From Bacteroidota bacterium (GTDB lineage: Bacteria; Bacteroidota; Bacteroidia; UKL13-3): a DNA stretch of 64,000 nt. The stretch covers positions 55,409 through 119,408 of the forward strand of contig JAUXUD010000033.1 of NCBI GenBank assembly GCA_030680835.1, written 5' to 3'. Below are positions 6,762-16,013 of the stretch, piece by piece (positions within the stretch are counted from its first letter, which is position 1; the number at the start of each line of letters is the position of its first letter). The position numbers and the translations under genes are program-made. Under the pieces are notes generated by a model. That model was not told where the DNA came from. It did no database searches and saw nothing but the letters and a program-made list of their open reading frames with translations.

Positions 6762-6863
6762 TTAGATTTTCGTGTCATCTTCTCTGATTTGACGTACTTC
6801 CCCGTAAGTTATCCCTGTTGTGTCAGGTCGAGGACCGAACATAGTTTTATCTGGTACTGACAT
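6762..6863 (-). CDS. Possible 33-residue small protein downstream of the HEPN-like gene
   Basis: Minus-strand frame from ATG 6863 to TAA 6762, beginning MSVPDKTMFGPRP and ending EVRQIREDDTKI. It lies 28 bases after the HEPN-like stop on the same strand and ends just before the promoter of the next gene, so it occupies exactly the space available for a small co-transcribed gene. No family was recognised, and at 33 codons chance cannot be excluded. Confidence 0.3.
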   Translation of the reverse strand: MSVPDKTMFGPRPDTTGITYGEVRQIREDDTKI

Positions 6864-6891
6864 AATATTGCGCTGAACAAGTATTTCTGTG

Positions 6892-7347
6892 TTATTTTCT
6901 AGATATTATTTCTGCTAACCCTTCAAGATTCTCTTTAAGCTGCCACGCATATTCATTATAAGTGACTACATCGGAATCAAGGAGGTTGTTTCTTGGCAGT
7001 AACTCTTCATTAACCAATTCAATGAATAGTGAATATAGGTTATGCATAAACTCGTTTCTTTGTTTTTTGGATTGTTTAAATGCGATTAATAAGTTACTGT
7101 CAAATACACCTTCATTCTCTCCGATCCTAATTAAAGTTCCAAGAGTTGCTTTCTTATGCTCAAACTTCAAATCCTTCCTTTTAAAATACAGAATAATTTC
7201 TGCTTCGAGTTGACCAGATGCGAGCGCAACTTTTCCCAATTCGGATGTGAACTCTGTCGATTGCAGAAGCAGGGAATAAAAGTCTTTCCCATTTGAAGGT
7301 TCACCTTTGTAAGTTTCCATATAATTGCCCATAACGGTTGAGGGCAT
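6892..7347 (-). CDS. HEPN-like hypothetical protein
   Basis: 151 residues from ATG 7347; ATGs at 7332 and 7320 are alternatives, and the frame stays open back to TTG 7434. The all-helical middle region carries KQSKKQRNEFMHNLYSLF, where RNEFMH fits the R-x4-H signature of HEPN nucleases and HEPN-like domains. The preceding part (ASGQLEAEIILYF, then ATLGTLIRIGENEG) is typical of stand-alone helical proteins in accessory islands. HEPN proteins are often RNA-cleaving toxins, but many are inactive or structural, so I give no function. The only downstream neighbour on the strand is the 33-codon frame at 6762. Confidence 0.6.
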   Translation of the reverse strand: MPSTVMGNYMETYKGEPSNGKDFYSLLLQSTEFTSELGKVALASGQLEAEIILYFKRKDLKFEHKKATLGTLIRIGENEGVFDSNLLIAFKQSKKQRNEFMHNLYSLFIELVNEELLPRNNLLDSDVVTYNEYAWQLKENLEGLAEIISRK

Positions 7348-7671
7348 GAGTTGTTTTGGATGTGATACCGCAAATCTGTCGCCCGAAACCGCACTAACGA
7401 AAGTAGATAATTTACCTGGAACCACAAATACCAAAATAACTTATGCCCTTTGTTAACGCACGGGCTGTTGCGCAAATGGGTCCGGTCACTATTGTATGTA
7501 ACTAAAGAGTCTTGTCGGCATTACGAATGCTAAAGAGAGGGTGCGTTTATAGATTTAAAACGTCATGGAGCAGGCATTGCAAATTGATTTAGTTACAATC
7601 AATTATCTGGTGTTTAGTTAATAAATTACGCTACCTTGCACATAATTACATTAATTAAAAATGTCGGGTTT

Positions 7672-8238
7672 ATGAGAATTGCTATAGTTGCCGAGCTAAT
7701 CGCTCTGGCGGTAATTTTAATTGGCTGTCAAAAATGCGAAACGTATACTTATAATTATTCCATGGTCGATTCAACGTTTTTTGCGATGATGCCTTACACC
7801 GGAACAGACACACTGTATTTCCTTCATAATAATAGTCATTCGGACACTTTCCTGGGACAAGGATTAGTAAAAGTTGACTATGACATACAACCTCTTAATT
7901 CACAAGGCTCGTGTCCAGATATATACCACGTAGAAAAAATAACCTGCAATTATAAAAATATATCACACAAAGGAATGGATATTTTATTTTCAATTCACTA
8001 TGCATTTTATCAGGATCATGGTCAGCCCGACAAGCATTTTTCCATCAATTATGCTGAAGCTTGGATGGATGAAACGCAATACACAATTATCGAAAAGATG
8101 AGAAATCAATTAGATTCCATTGTAGTTAATGGAGATCGCTACTCATGTATATATTTGAATGTTGGCTTGTATTATAGTACGAAACATGGTATAATTAAGT
8201 GGACGTCCACTAAAAATTCATTACAAAAAATCAATTAA
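7672..8238 (+). CDS. Predicted lipoprotein, unknown function
   Basis: 188 residues. ATG 7672 opens a hydrophobic signal (MRIAIVAELIALAVILIGC) with the acylated Cys at residue 19. The body has Cys and Tyr clusters (CQKCETYTYNY; GSCPDIYHVEKITCNY) that could form disulfides in the periplasm. No family was recognised. The 237-bp gap upstream (7435-7671) shows no clear promoter, only TACCTTGC (7632-7639), a poor -7 match. It looks like another single-gene unit of the accessory region. Confidence 0.65.
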   Translation: MRIAIVAELIALAVILIGCQKCETYTYNYSMVDSTFFAMMPYTGTDTLYFLHNNSHSDTFLGQGLVKVDYDIQPLNSQGSCPDIYHVEKITCNYKNISHKGMDILFSIHYAFYQDHGQPDKHFSINYAEAWMDETQYTIIEKMRNQLDSIVVNGDRYSCIYLNVGLYYSTKHGIIKWTSTKNSLQKIN

Positions 8239-8541
8239 CCAATCAGTCTTTTTCAACGGTATGGCAATGAGTCCAAGGATACCACCTTGACTCAATTTCT
8301 CCGAGATAATTCTCTGCTTTCATTGAAACTAGCCAAGAACATTTAGTTTAATTCATTGGTTTAAATCGTCCTCAAAAGCACATAAACGTATAAGTAAAAG
8401 TGTCGCGGGAACAGAAAACAGACTGTGCGTTAACTTCTTTATAGCAGCCAAAAATTCACATGCAACAAACAAATGCTTGTTGGCTTGCGTTGACTAAGTA
8501 GCTGCCTTCTGTGTTCAAAACTATGGTATTTTAATAAGTTA
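8239..8541. other. Gene-free stretch
   Basis: About 300 bases with stops in all frames. The only structure seen is a small hairpin, CAACAA (8463-8468) with TTGTTG (8477-8482). It separates the lipoprotein gene from the decayed 42-bp repeat array. Confidence 0.5.
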
Positions 8542-9125
8542 CCAAACGGATAATAAACTGAATTGGCAATTCGGTTCAGATATGTGGCAAAATTCAAACA
8601 TTATCTCACCTTACCCATCAATCAAATGCAATTTTGAAAACATTATTTCTTCTAGCACAACGTTTATGTGGCAAAATTTAAAATTTATTTCACCAGGCTC
8701 TCCAATCAAGTGCCATTTTGAAAAAATTATTTCTTCCGGCGGAGCAATCAAATAAGGTGGCGTATGAACTAATTAATCTGGCGATTCAATGATGTGGTGT
8801 GGCGCAAAAATTACTTGATCCAGACGATTGATTAAGTGGCAAAATTCAACAAACAGCTCATCCGGTTGATCACTTACATAGCCTGGCTTATAAATTACGC
8901 CATCCGGCGCATCATATACGTGACCTGGCTCAAAATAATATAAGTCAGCCATTCACAAACGAGGCAAAAAGCAAAAATTAAATCATCTGGCTGCTTTCTG
9001 ATCAGGCATCTAATAAAAAAAATTTGTATCATGAGTTGATGCAATGCCATTTTTCGTGCCGCCACGTCCTTTTTATTTAGCCATGAGTTAGATCTTCGAT
9101 TAAATGATGCGCTTCTACGAATCAA
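8542..9125 (-). pseudogene. Decayed gene of 14-residue repeats
   Basis: Read on the minus strand, the region splits into consecutive 42-base units. From 9125 downward they translate to LIRRSASFNRRSNS, WLNKKDVAARKMA (with a leading Ser), LHQLMIQIFFIRCL, IRKQPDDLIFAFCL, a 41-base unit that shifts frame, then VYDAPDGVIYKPGY, VSDQPDELFVEFCH, LINRLDQVIFAPHH, a unit with a stop, LIAPPEEIIFSKWH, LIGEPGEINFKFCH, INVVLEEIMFSKLH and a last unit with a stop. The consensus is LIxxPDEIIFxFCH. Two stops and one frameshift show it is no longer a complete gene. No start is certain (TTG 9125 is in frame) and I do not recognise the repeat family. Confidence 0.5.
8584..9002 (-). repeat. Ten tandem 42-bp repeats, degenerate
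   Basis: Units start at 8584, 8626, 8668, 8710, 8752, 8794, 8836, 8878, 8920 and 8961; all are 42 bases except the ninth (41). Best conserved on the plus strand are GTGGCAAAAT at the unit start, AAATTATTT near the middle and CATCCGG around positions 25-30. The exact multiple of three and the kept hydrophobic pattern argue for a coding origin. Confidence 0.75.
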
Positions 9126-9188
9126 TAGCTCTTTTTGGATAGTGGTAACTGAGTTTAAAGGGAGTAATTATCATTTCAAGCGGAGGTT

Positions 9189-9196
9189 TATCTTTG
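9189..9196 (+). promoter_or_regulatory. -7-like element upstream of the 9348 gene
   Basis: TATCTTTG matches TAnnTTTG exactly. No TTG lies at the proper distance upstream, and the leader to ATG 9348 would be about 145 nt, so this is tentative. Otherwise 9126-9347 is AT-rich without a credible gene. Confidence 0.35.
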
Positions 9197-9347
9197 TTTT
9201 TAATCAAATATTAATGATTGCACTATCTCAGTTTAATATTATACTTAAATTTTACCTTATTTTTTATTCACATGCCTTATTCTGCCATTTACATAATACA
9301 TTGCTCTTGTTATCAGCTAAACTAATCTTAGCTGTAATCAAATAATT

Positions 9348-10058
9348 ATGGCAGATCAAACAAACAACAACAACCCAACTCCTGAATCCGGTCAAAATGG
9401 CAATTCAGGCAGTGATTACAAAACAATTGATGCTTACCTGCTCGGAATTAGCATTGCAATTCAAAACAGCGGTCATGATGAGATTGCTCCCGCGCTATTG
9501 GCATTTGGCTATAGTCGGGCTGAAATTGAAATTGGAACGGCATTACTTACAAATGCAGTTGATAAGCATCAAATCCAGGTAAGAGAGTATGGCGACCAAT
9601 ACCGCGCAACCGATGACCTGCATCTTAAAATAGATCTGGCAAAAGGTATTTATTTAACACATTTAGGAGTTGCCCGCGTTGCCTTTAAAAAGGAAAGGGG
9701 AATTTTGGCAGAGATAAATGCTTCCGGTTCGCGTAAGCATACCATTTCGGGCTGGCTCAATCAGGCAAAGACTTTTTATAAGAATATTTTGGGAAAAGCA
9801 GAATACAAAGCAGGCATGGCTAAATTTGGCCAAACTGAACCCATCCTAAAAATGGCTGCCGATAAATTGAATGAGGTGGAAACTGCCATAGCCAAACAAC
9901 AAAAAGAAACCGGTGAAGCACAAACTTCCACCCGCACTCGCGACCAGGCCCTGGATGCATTGGCACTCTGGAGCGATGATTATGTTGACATTGCAAGAAT
10001 AGCCCTTAAAGATACACCTCACCTCCTCGAAATACTGGGATTGAAACAAGTAGCATAG
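9348..10058 (+). CDS. Hypothetical helical protein
   Basis: 236 residues, no signal peptide. The first 20 residues are an Asn/Gly/Ser-rich linker (MADQTNNNNPTPESGQNGNS); the rest is predicted helical, with Ala- and Lys-rich stretches (GIYLTHLGVARVAFKKERGI, SGWLNQAKTFYKNILGKAEY, ALDALALWSDDYVDIARIAL). The layout suggests a cytoplasmic helical bundle, perhaps oligomeric. I cannot assign a family. It is a single-gene unit closed by a very strong terminator. Confidence 0.7.
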   Translation: MADQTNNNNPTPESGQNGNSGSDYKTIDAYLLGISIAIQNSGHDEIAPALLAFGYSRAEIEIGTALLTNAVDKHQIQVREYGDQYRATDDLHLKIDLAKGIYLTHLGVARVAFKKERGILAEINASGSRKHTISGWLNQAKTFYKNILGKAEYKAGMAKFGQTEPILKMAADKLNEVETAIAKQQKETGEAQTSTRTRDQALDALALWSDDYVDIARIALKDTPHLLEILGLKQVA

Positions 10059-10085
10059 AACTGATATCCCATATTTTTCCTAACC

Positions 10086-10128
10086 AAAAAACGGCATGCA
10101 ACAAATTTGTTGCATGCCGTTTTTTTTT
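10086..10128 (+). terminator. Strong rho-independent terminator
   Basis: A perfect 30-base palindrome (10091-10120: ACGGCATGCAACAAA and its complement) preceded by A6 and followed by T9. The A/T flanks on both sides could let it terminate in either direction, but gcvP on the other strand ends about 350 bases away. Confidence 0.9.
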
Positions 10129-10320
10129 AATAACACATTCAACCCTTTCAGGGTTGTAATTTCGTTGGAGGCACCTATTACCACCGGGTTTTACCCGGGG
10201 CTATTGTAATTCAATCCCTTCAGTATTGTAATTTTAATTGAAGTAACAAACATTGTAATGCCGTGCTGGCCACGTACATTGTACATCGTACATTGTACAT
10301 CGTACACCGTAAATTAATTA
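10129..10320. repeat. REP-like hairpins and heptad repeats
   Basis: Contains AACCCT-ttc-AGGGTT (10141-10155) and CCGGGT-ttt-ACCCGG (10184-10198), a degenerate second copy of the first (10209-10234), and six heptads of the GTACATT/GTACATC type at 10274-10315. No gene is seen. Such short palindromes are common intergenic elements in Bacteroidota. Confidence 0.6.
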
Positions 10321-10353
10321 CCGATTGCCAAATTTGTGTCTGTCCGTGGAGTC

Positions 10354-10478
10354 AGAGTCTGAGCTAGAATGTTCTCTGGCAAGGCATGCGAAGCCTCCAA
10401 AAAGCGCAGTGTGCTGGTGTACATGAGCATTTTTGGTGGTGAGCATAACGCCGCCAGAGGACATTATAGACAGACTCT
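10354..10478. repeat. 125-nt structured inverted-repeat element at the gcvP 3' end
   Basis: Outer arms 10354-10380 and 10453-10478 pair over about 25 positions with a few mismatches (CTCTGGC with GCCAGAG at the inner edge). Inside, GGC-GCC (10383-10395) and CCTCCAAAAA with TTTTTGGTGG form further stems. The right arm overlaps the last two bases of the gcvP stop codon. It may end the gcvP transcript, be a MITE-like element, or be a structured RNA; the sequence alone does not decide. Confidence 0.5.
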
Positions 10479-13347
10479 AATTACTCACCTGCTCTGCGTA
10501 AGCCTCGGTGGGAATGCAAGCACAAACCAGGTTTCTATCACCGTACGTATTATTGATCCGGCCTACTGAAGGCCAGAATTTAGCTGCACGTACATACGGC
10601 AATGGATAGGCAGCCTGCTGACGTGTATAGCTATGTTTCCATTCATCGGCAGTTACTACGGATGCAGTATGCGGTGCATTTTTTAATGCATTGTCGAGTT
10701 TATCAACGCTGCCATTTTCTATGTTGCTTACTTCATTTCTAATCGCAATCATGGCATCGCAAAAACGGTCCAGTTCTGCTTTGGATTCGCTTTCGGTGGG
10801 TTCAATCATAATGGTACCTGCAACCGGGAAACTCATGGTAGGTGCGTGGAAGCCATAATCCATCAAACGCTTGGCGATGTCTTCGGCTTCAACACCAGTA
10901 GCGCCTTTAAAAACGCGTGTGTCCAAAATCATCTCGTGTGCGCAACGGCCTTTACTGCCTGAATATAAAATCTGGTAATATTTTTCCAAACGGGCTTTGA
11001 TATAATTGGCGTTCAGAATAGCATATTTGGTTGCATTTTCCAATCCTTCGGTTCCCATCATTTTTATATAAGCCAATGAAATCAGCAGGATGGAAGCAGA
11101 GCCCCAGGGAGCTGCGGATACGGCATGCATGGATTGAGTTCCACCACCCATTTCCACCACCGAATGACCGGGAAGGAAAGGTACCAGATGTGTAGCAACG
11201 CCAATGGGTCCAACACCCGGGCCACCGCCACCATGTGGAATGCAAAATGTTTTGTGCAAATTTAAGTGACATACATCGGCACCAATATTTGCCGGACTGG
11301 TTAGTCCTACCTGTGCATTCATGTTGGCACCATCCATATAAACCTGACCGCCATTTTTGTGAATCATTGCACAGATATCGGTAATTTGCTCTTCAAAAAT
11401 TCCAAAGGTTGAAGGGTATGTTACCATTAAACAGGCCAGGTTATCTTTGTTTTCTTCGGCTCTTAACTTTAAGTCTTCAATATCTATATAACCGTTTTCC
11501 AGTGTTTTGGTAACGATAACTTTCATGCCGGCCATCACTGCGCTGGCAGGATTGGTACCATGTGCCGATGAAGGAATTAATGCAATATTTCTATGCGATT
11601 GACCAATGCTTTTAAAATATTCGCGGATAACCATTAAGCCGGTATACTCGCCCTGGGCACCGGCATTGGGTTGTAAACTGATGCCGGCAAAGCCTGTAAT
11701 TTGTTTCAATGCATGGCTCAGTTCTTCAAAAATTTGTGTGTAGCCTGTTGCCTGATCGCGTGGAATAAATGGATGCAGTTGTCCGAAGCCGGGCATGGTT
11801 ACCGGAATCATTTCGGCGGTTGCATTCAATTTCATGGTGCATGAACCCAAAGCAATCATGGAATGGCAAAGTGATAAATCTTTTGATTCAAGTAATTTAA
11901 TATAACGCAGCATTTCGTGCTCACTGTGGTAGGAGTTGAACACAGGATGGGTCATAAAATCTGACTTACGGGCAAAGTTGGCCGGAGCCTTTAATTCACA
12001 CGATTCGGCTTGTTTGCTGTTTATGGTTTTACCTGTTAGCACAGATGCAAGCTGATTGATATCGGCAAGCGTATGCGTTTCATCAATGGAAACACGAATA
12101 TGATTTGCATCTGTTTTTGCCACATTGATTTCGGCTGCCAAACAATCTTTCATCGATTGATCAGCGTCTGCAACTTTAATGGTGATGGTATCAAAATAAC
12201 TTTTGTTCTCTACATGTAATCCGGCTTCATTTAAGCTGTTTGCAAGGGTTTGGGTCAAACCGTGTACACGGCCAGCAATGCCCGAAAGGCCTTTGGGGCC
12301 ATGGTAAACGCCATACATACTGGCCATAATAGATAATAATACCTGGGCGGTACAAATATTTGAGGTTGCTTTTTCTCTTTTGATATGTTGTTCGCGGGTT
12401 TGAAGAGCCATACGCAAAGCAGGATTTCCCTGTGCGTCAATCGACATTCCAATCAGGCGGCCCGGCATCTGACGTTTGTAAGCATCACGGGTAGCAAAAA
12501 AACCGGCATGTGGTCCGCCGTATCCCATGGGTACACCAAAGCGCTGGGCTGAACCTACTACCACATCGGCACCCCATTCGCCCGGAGGCGTTAAAAGGGT
12601 TAAGCTTAATAAATCGGCAGCAACCGCTACCATTACATGATGTGCCTTTGCTTTTTCTACAAAGGCGGTATAATCGTTTACCGAACCATTTAGAGCCGGG
12701 TATTGAACCAGTGCACCAAAGTAAGTATCATCAAATACAATAGTTTCGTAATCGCCAATAACGAGTTCAACGCCGATCGGTTCAGTACGTGTTTTTAATA
12801 CATCAATCGTTTGCGGGAAACACTGGTTGGAAACAAAAAATTTGGTTGCTGTTTGATTCTTGCACTCCGAATGCAGCATGTGCATGGCCTCACCGGCAGC
12901 AGTTCCTTCATCCAGTAAGGAGGCATTTGCAATGTCCATTCCGGTAAGGTCGATAATCATGGTTTGATAATTGAGCAAAGCCTCCAGACGGCCCTGGGCT
13001 ATTTCGGCCTGGTATGGAGTATAGGCAGTATACCAACCCGGGTTTTCAAATATATTGCGCAATATCACACCGGGGGTAAAGGTTCCGTAATATCCCTGAC
13101 CCAAATAATTTTTATATAGTTTGTTTTCGTTTGAAACTTTTTGCAGGAAAGCCAACAGTTCATTTTCCGTCATTGCTGCGGGCAATTGCATGCGCTCTTT
13201 TAATCGGATATGAGCTGGAATGGTTTCATCAATGAGTTGGTCAACACTTGAAACTCCGATGGTTTTGAGCATTGATTGGGTATCGTTTGAAAGGGGAGAG
13301 ATGTGACGATTTACAAAATCGTCGGAATGGTTTGCCTTGATTTGCAT
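10477..13347 (-). CDS. gcvP: Glycine dehydrogenase (decarboxylating), P protein
   Basis: 956 residues, the normal length of a single-chain P protein (not the split GcvPA/GcvPB form). It decarboxylates glycine with pyridoxal phosphate and passes the aminomethyl group to the lipoyl arm of GcvH in the glycine cleavage system in the cytoplasm. Diagnostic segments are [20 protein letters not shown] near the N-terminus, [20 protein letters not shown] in the first half, and the cofactor-binding LNLHKTF with Lys699, followed by PHGGGGPG, in the second half. The ATG at 13347 gives the usual short leader before DFVNRHIS. The gcvH and gcvT genes are not in the window. A full promoter lies just upstream. 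Confidence 0.97.
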   Translation of the reverse strand: MQIKANHSDDFVNRHISPLSNDTQSMLKTIGVSSVDQLIDETIPAHIRLKERMQLPAAMTENELLAFLQKVSNENKLYKNYLGQGYYGTFTPGVILRNIFENPGWYTAYTPYQAEIAQGRLEALLNYQTMIIDLTGMDIANASLLDEGTAAGEAMHMLHSECKNQTATKFFVSNQCFPQTIDVLKTRTEPIGVELVIGDYETIVFDDTYFGALVQYPALNGSVNDYTAFVEKAKAHHVMVAVAADLLSLTLLTPPGEWGADVVVGSAQRFGVPMGYGGPHAGFFATRDAYKRQMPGRLIGMSIDAQGNPALRMALQTREQHIKREKATSNICTAQVLLSIMASMYGVYHGPKGLSGIAGRVHGLTQTLANSLNEAGLHVENKSYFDTITIKVADADQSMKDCLAAEINVAKTDANHIRVSIDETHTLADINQLASVLTGKTINSKQAESCELKAPANFARKSDFMTHPVFNSYHSEHEMLRYIKLLESKDLSLCHSMIALGSCTMKLNATAEMIPVTMPGFGQLHPFIPRDQATGYTQIFEELSHALKQITGFAGISLQPNAGAQGEYTGLMVIREYFKSIGQSHRNIALIPSSAHGTNPASAVMAGMKVIVTKTLENGYIDIEDLKLRAEENKDNLACLMVTYPSTFGIFEEQITDICAMIHKNGGQVYMDGANMNAQVGLTSPANIGADVCHLNLHKTFCIPHGGGGPGVGPIGVATHLVPFLPGHSVVEMGGGTQSMHAVSAAPWGSASILLISLAYIKMMGTEGLENATKYAILNANYIKARLEKYYQILYSGSKGRCAHEMILDTRVFKGATGVEAEDIAKRLMDYGFHAPTMSFPVAGTIMIEPTESESKAELDRFCDAMIAIRNEVSNIENGSVDKLDNALKNAPHTASVVTADEWKHSYTRQQAAYPLPYVRAAKFWPSVGRINNTYGDRNLVCACIPTEAYAEQVSN

Positions 13348-13373
13348 AATAAAAATGACGCTTAAATTTTTGG

Positions 13374-13402
13374 CAAATTTATCTTTTTTAAAATGACCTC
13401 AA
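13374..13402 (-). promoter_or_regulatory. gcvP promoter
   Basis: On the minus strand TTG (13402-13400), 18 bases, TAAATTTG (13381-13374), an exact match to the Bacteroidota consensus. The leader to ATG 13347 is about 20 nt, leaving no room for a glycine riboswitch. Confidence 0.75.
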
Positions 13403-13446
13403 CCAATTTTTTTCAAGATTTATATCAGGATGCAATTATACACCCT

Positions 13447-13454
13447 TACCTTTG
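13447..13454 (+). promoter_or_regulatory. -7 element upstream of the YbaB gene
   Basis: TACCTTTG matches the -7 consensus. No TTG is seen at -33. The leader of about 135 nt would contain the palindromes GTGAC-gt-GTCAC (13479-13490) and 13496-13517. Confidence 0.45.
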
Positions 13455-13495
13455 CCTAAAGATGGGTTAATAAGCATTGTGACGTGTCACCCGTA

Positions 13496-13517
13496 GAGAC
13501 GCGATTCATCGCGTCTC
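13496..13517. repeat. GAGACGCGA hairpin, copy 1
   Basis: GAGACGCGA-ttca-TCGCGTCTC, a perfect 9-bp stem. The same hairpin recurs at 13978-13999 and a variant at 13939-13960, so three copies frame the YbaB gene. These are interspersed intergenic palindromes, not terminators (no T-run). Confidence 0.75.
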
Positions 13518-13592
13518 CGGGACGCATCGCATCTTTGGGATACATCACATTCGCATAAAATAACCATCACATAACCATTTAAATTAAAAAAT

Positions 13593-13898
13593 ATGTTTGA
13601 TAAATTGGGTCAGGCCAAACAAATGGCCGAAGGAGTAAAGGCTAAATTAGATACCATTGAAGTTGAAGGCGAAGCAGCTAATGGTAAAGTTAAGGTGATA
13701 GCAACAGCAAACCGTAAAGTTAAAGAAATAATAATTACGGATGAATTGCTAAAAGCCGAAAACAAGGAAGAGTTACAGGATTTATTGGTGGTAGCCACCA
13801 ACAGGGCCTTAGAAACCGCCGAAAACGTGTCGGAGAGCGAAATGCGTGCCGCCATGAGCAGCATGATGCCCGGTTTAAGCGGTTTGTTTGGTAAATAA
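13593..13898 (+). CDS. ybaB: YbaB/EbfC-family nucleoid-associated protein
   Basis: 101 residues, standard for the family. It starts MFDKLGQAKQMAEGVKAKLD, has the beta-sheet core (EGEAANGKVKVIATANRKVK) and ends with the typical helix containing SEMRAAMSSMMPGLSGLF. YbaB/EbfC forms a dimer that binds DNA with little sequence specificity and is often linked with recR and dnaX; neither is adjacent here. The ATG at 13593 fits the family start. Flanked on both sides by copies of the GAGACGCGA hairpin. Confidence 0.9.
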   Translation: MFDKLGQAKQMAEGVKAKLDTIEVEGEAANGKVKVIATANRKVKEIIITDELLKAENKEELQDLLVVATNRALETAENVSESEMRAAMSSMMPGLSGLFGK

Positions 13899-13938
13899 TA
13901 CAAATTGTGTTTCACGATTTAAATTCGCAACACCGATT

Positions 13939-13999
13939 GAGACGCGATGAATCGCGTCTTTACCCGCGCCACCTGTAGAGACGCGATTCATCGCGTCTC
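13939..13999. repeat. GAGACGCGA hairpins, copies 2 and 3
   Basis: AGACGCGAT-ga-ATCGCGTCT (13940-13959) and GAGACGCGA-ttca-TCGCGTCTC (13978-13999). The two have different loops but the same stem, in tandem between the YbaB gene and prfC. Confidence 0.75.
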
Positions 14000-14122
14000 A
14001 TGTGTGCCACAATAATGCAAATATACCATGATATTGCAAACGCAACGCATCTTCAAATGGCGTTCGCCAAAATTGCCGTATATTCGCCCCCATTTTATTT
14101 TATTAATGGCTGTTAACAATTT

Positions 14123-15739
14123 ATGATTCAGGAAGAACTATTAAAAAAACGCAGAACCTTTGGTATTATCAGTCACCCCGATGCAGGTAAAACCACATTA
14201 ACCGAAAAGTTTTTGTTGTTTGGCGGTGCCATTCAAACTGCCGGGGCGGTTAAAAGCTCCAAAATTAAAAAGTCGGCTACCTCCGATTTTATGGAAATTG
14301 AAAAGCAGCGTGGAATTTCGGTCGCTTCGTCGGTGATGGGTTTCGATTACAAAGGTTACAAAGTAAATATTTTAGATACACCCGGTCACAAAGATTTTGC
14401 TGAAGATACCTACAGAACTTTAACAGCGGTTGACAGTGTAATATTGGTTATTGACTGTGTTAAAGGCGTAGAAGAACAAACCCGCAAACTCATGGATGTG
14501 TGCCGTATGCGTCATACCCCCGTTATTATTTTCATTAATAAATTAGATCGTGAAGGCCAGGATCCTTTTGATTTGCTGGATGAAATTGAAAAGGAACTGA
14601 ATATTCATACCCGCCCGCTGAGCTGGCCCATTGGAATGGGTTCAAGCTTTAAAGGGGTTTATAATTTGTTTGAAAAAAAGCTGCAATTGTTTAGTCCGGG
14701 TAAAAATAAATTAACCGATGAGGTGTATCAGATTAACGATTTAAATTCGTCTGAACTGGATGCGCATATAGGAGATAAACCGGCAAAAAAATTGCGTGAG
14801 GATGCTGATTTGATAGAGGGAGTTTATGAACCTTTTGATAAAGAATTATATCTGGAAGGATATCTGGCCCCGGTATTTTTTGGTTCGGCCATTAACAATT
14901 TCGGGGTAAAAGAATTGCTCGATACCTTTGTTCAGATTGCTCCCGAGCCTCAGTCGCGCCAAACAGATTTGCGTGAAGTGATGCCTGCTGAAGATAATTT
15001 TTCCGGTTTTATTTTTAAAATACATGCCAATCTGGATCCGAACCACCGCGACCGGATTGCTTTTTGCAGGGTGGTGTCGGGCAGGTTTGAACGCAATAAA
15101 TTTTATAAGCATACGCGTCTGGATAAGAAGTTCCGGTTTTCGAGTCCTACCAGTTTTATGGCCAACGAAAAAAGTGTTATTGACGAAGCTTACCCCGGCG
15201 ATGTGGTGGGTTTATACGACACCGGAAACTTTAAAATAGGGGATACACTTACCGAAGGCGAGATGATAAATTTTAAGGGCATCCCAAGTTTTTCACCCGA
15301 GATTTTTAAGGAACTCATCAATAAAGATCCGATGAAAACCAAGCAGCTTGAAAAAGGTATTTTGCAGTTGACCGATGAAGGGGTAGCGCAGTTATTTTCG
15401 CGGCAGCCCGGTAATATAAAAATTGTTGGAACGGTAGGTGAACTTCAGTTTGATGTGGTACAGTTTCGATTATTACATGAGTATGGAGCATCCTGCGAAT
15501 TCCGTCCTTTAAATTATCAGAAAGCATGTTGGTTTACCACTACTGATAAAAAAGCACTGGCTGATTTTAGCTTAATAAAAGGGCATCATATTGTTAAAGA
15601 TAAAGAAGGCCGGTTGGTATTTTTAGCCGACAGCATGTGGTCGGTTCAAATGGCTCAAAGCAATTACCCGAGTATTAACTTTTATTTCACTTCGGAGTTT
15701 AAGAACGCGGATGAAACTGCGGTTATAGGGAAGTATTAG
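14123..15739 (+). CDS. prfC: Peptide chain release factor 3
   Basis: 538 residues, the normal RF3 length. It is a translational GTPase that removes RF1/RF2 from the ribosome after peptide release. The G-domain motifs are SHPDAGKT (17-24), DTPGH (85-89) and NKLD (139-142), with RGISV as switch I. The insertion pattern and the C-terminal part ([30 protein letters not shown]) separate it from EF-G, which is also present here as fusA. ATG 14123 is followed directly by the family-typical [12 protein letters not shown] -7-like TATATTCG lies at about 14081-14088. Confidence 0.96.
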   Translation: MIQEELLKKRRTFGIISHPDAGKTTLTEKFLLFGGAIQTAGAVKSSKIKKSATSDFMEIEKQRGISVASSVMGFDYKGYKVNILDTPGHKDFAEDTYRTLTAVDSVILVIDCVKGVEEQTRKLMDVCRMRHTPVIIFINKLDREGQDPFDLLDEIEKELNIHTRPLSWPIGMGSSFKGVYNLFEKKLQLFSPGKNKLTDEVYQINDLNSSELDAHIGDKPAKKLREDADLIEGVYEPFDKELYLEGYLAPVFFGSAINNFGVKELLDTFVQIAPEPQSRQTDLREVMPAEDNFSGFIFKIHANLDPNHRDRIAFCRVVSGRFERNKFYKHTRLDKKFRFSSPTSFMANEKSVIDEAYPGDVVGLYDTGNFKIGDTLTEGEMINFKGIPSFSPEIFKELINKDPMKTKQLEKGILQLTDEGVAQLFSRQPGNIKIVGTVGELQFDVVQFRLLHEYGASCEFRPLNYQKACWFTTTDKKALADFSLIKGHHIVKDKEGRLVFLADSMWSVQMAQSNYPSINFYFTSEFKNADETAVIGKY

Positions 15740-15753
15740 CAACGAAATTTAAT

Positions 15754-16003
15754 TACGAGTTACGAGTTACGAGTTACGAGTTACGAGTTACGATGTACGA
15801 TGTACGATGTACGATGTACGATGTACGATGTACGATGTACGATGTACGATGTACAAATTACGCAGTACAATATACGAAAATTTAATTTTCTATTTTCTAT
15901 TTTCTACTTTCTACTTTTTTCAACTCATAACTTATAACTCATAATTAATACCTCATACCTCATACCTCATAACTCATACCTCATACCTCATACCTCATAC
16001 CTT
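15754..16003. repeat. Four families of 7-bp tandem repeats
   Basis: In order: ACGAGTT heptads (15754-15793), TGTACGA heptads with eight full copies (15794-15854), TTTCTAT/TTTCTAC heptads (about 15885-15915), and TCATAAC/TCATACC heptads (about 15922-16003). All have a 7-base period but different sequences. No gene is in this gap. Confidence 0.85.
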
Positions 16004-16013
16004 GCTTTTTTAA

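Noticed and set aside
1200..7500. Chromosomal integron with attC sites
   Set aside because: Gene-by-gene layout, repeated modules and a few GTTAGGT or GCGGGCGTTAAA-like words suggested it, but no paired R/L boxes with the proper spacing and no integrase were found.
8498..8754. Plus-strand frame with WQNSNIISPY-type repeats in the 42-bp array
   Set aside because: It has the same 14-codon period but keeps open over only about four units, while the minus-strand reading keeps a consistent motif over more units.
8895..9125. A 76-codon minus-strand frame as a complete gene
   Set aside because: It is the upstream part of the 42-bp repeat array ended by a single-base deletion, so it is treated as part of a pseudogene.
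9142..9345. 67-codon frame before the 9348 gene
   Set aside because: Low-complexity hydrophobic translation of AT-rich DNA with no motif.
10369..10569. 66-codon plus-strand frame over the gcvP 3' end
   Set aside because: It spans the structured inverted repeat and runs antisense into gcvP; not credible as a gene.
13348..13373. Glycine riboswitch in front of gcvP
   Set aside because: The leader between the promoter and ATG is only about 20 nt, too short for the aptamer.
15754..16003. CRISPR array
   Set aside because: Units are 7 bases with no spacers and no cas genes are near; these are heptad satellites.
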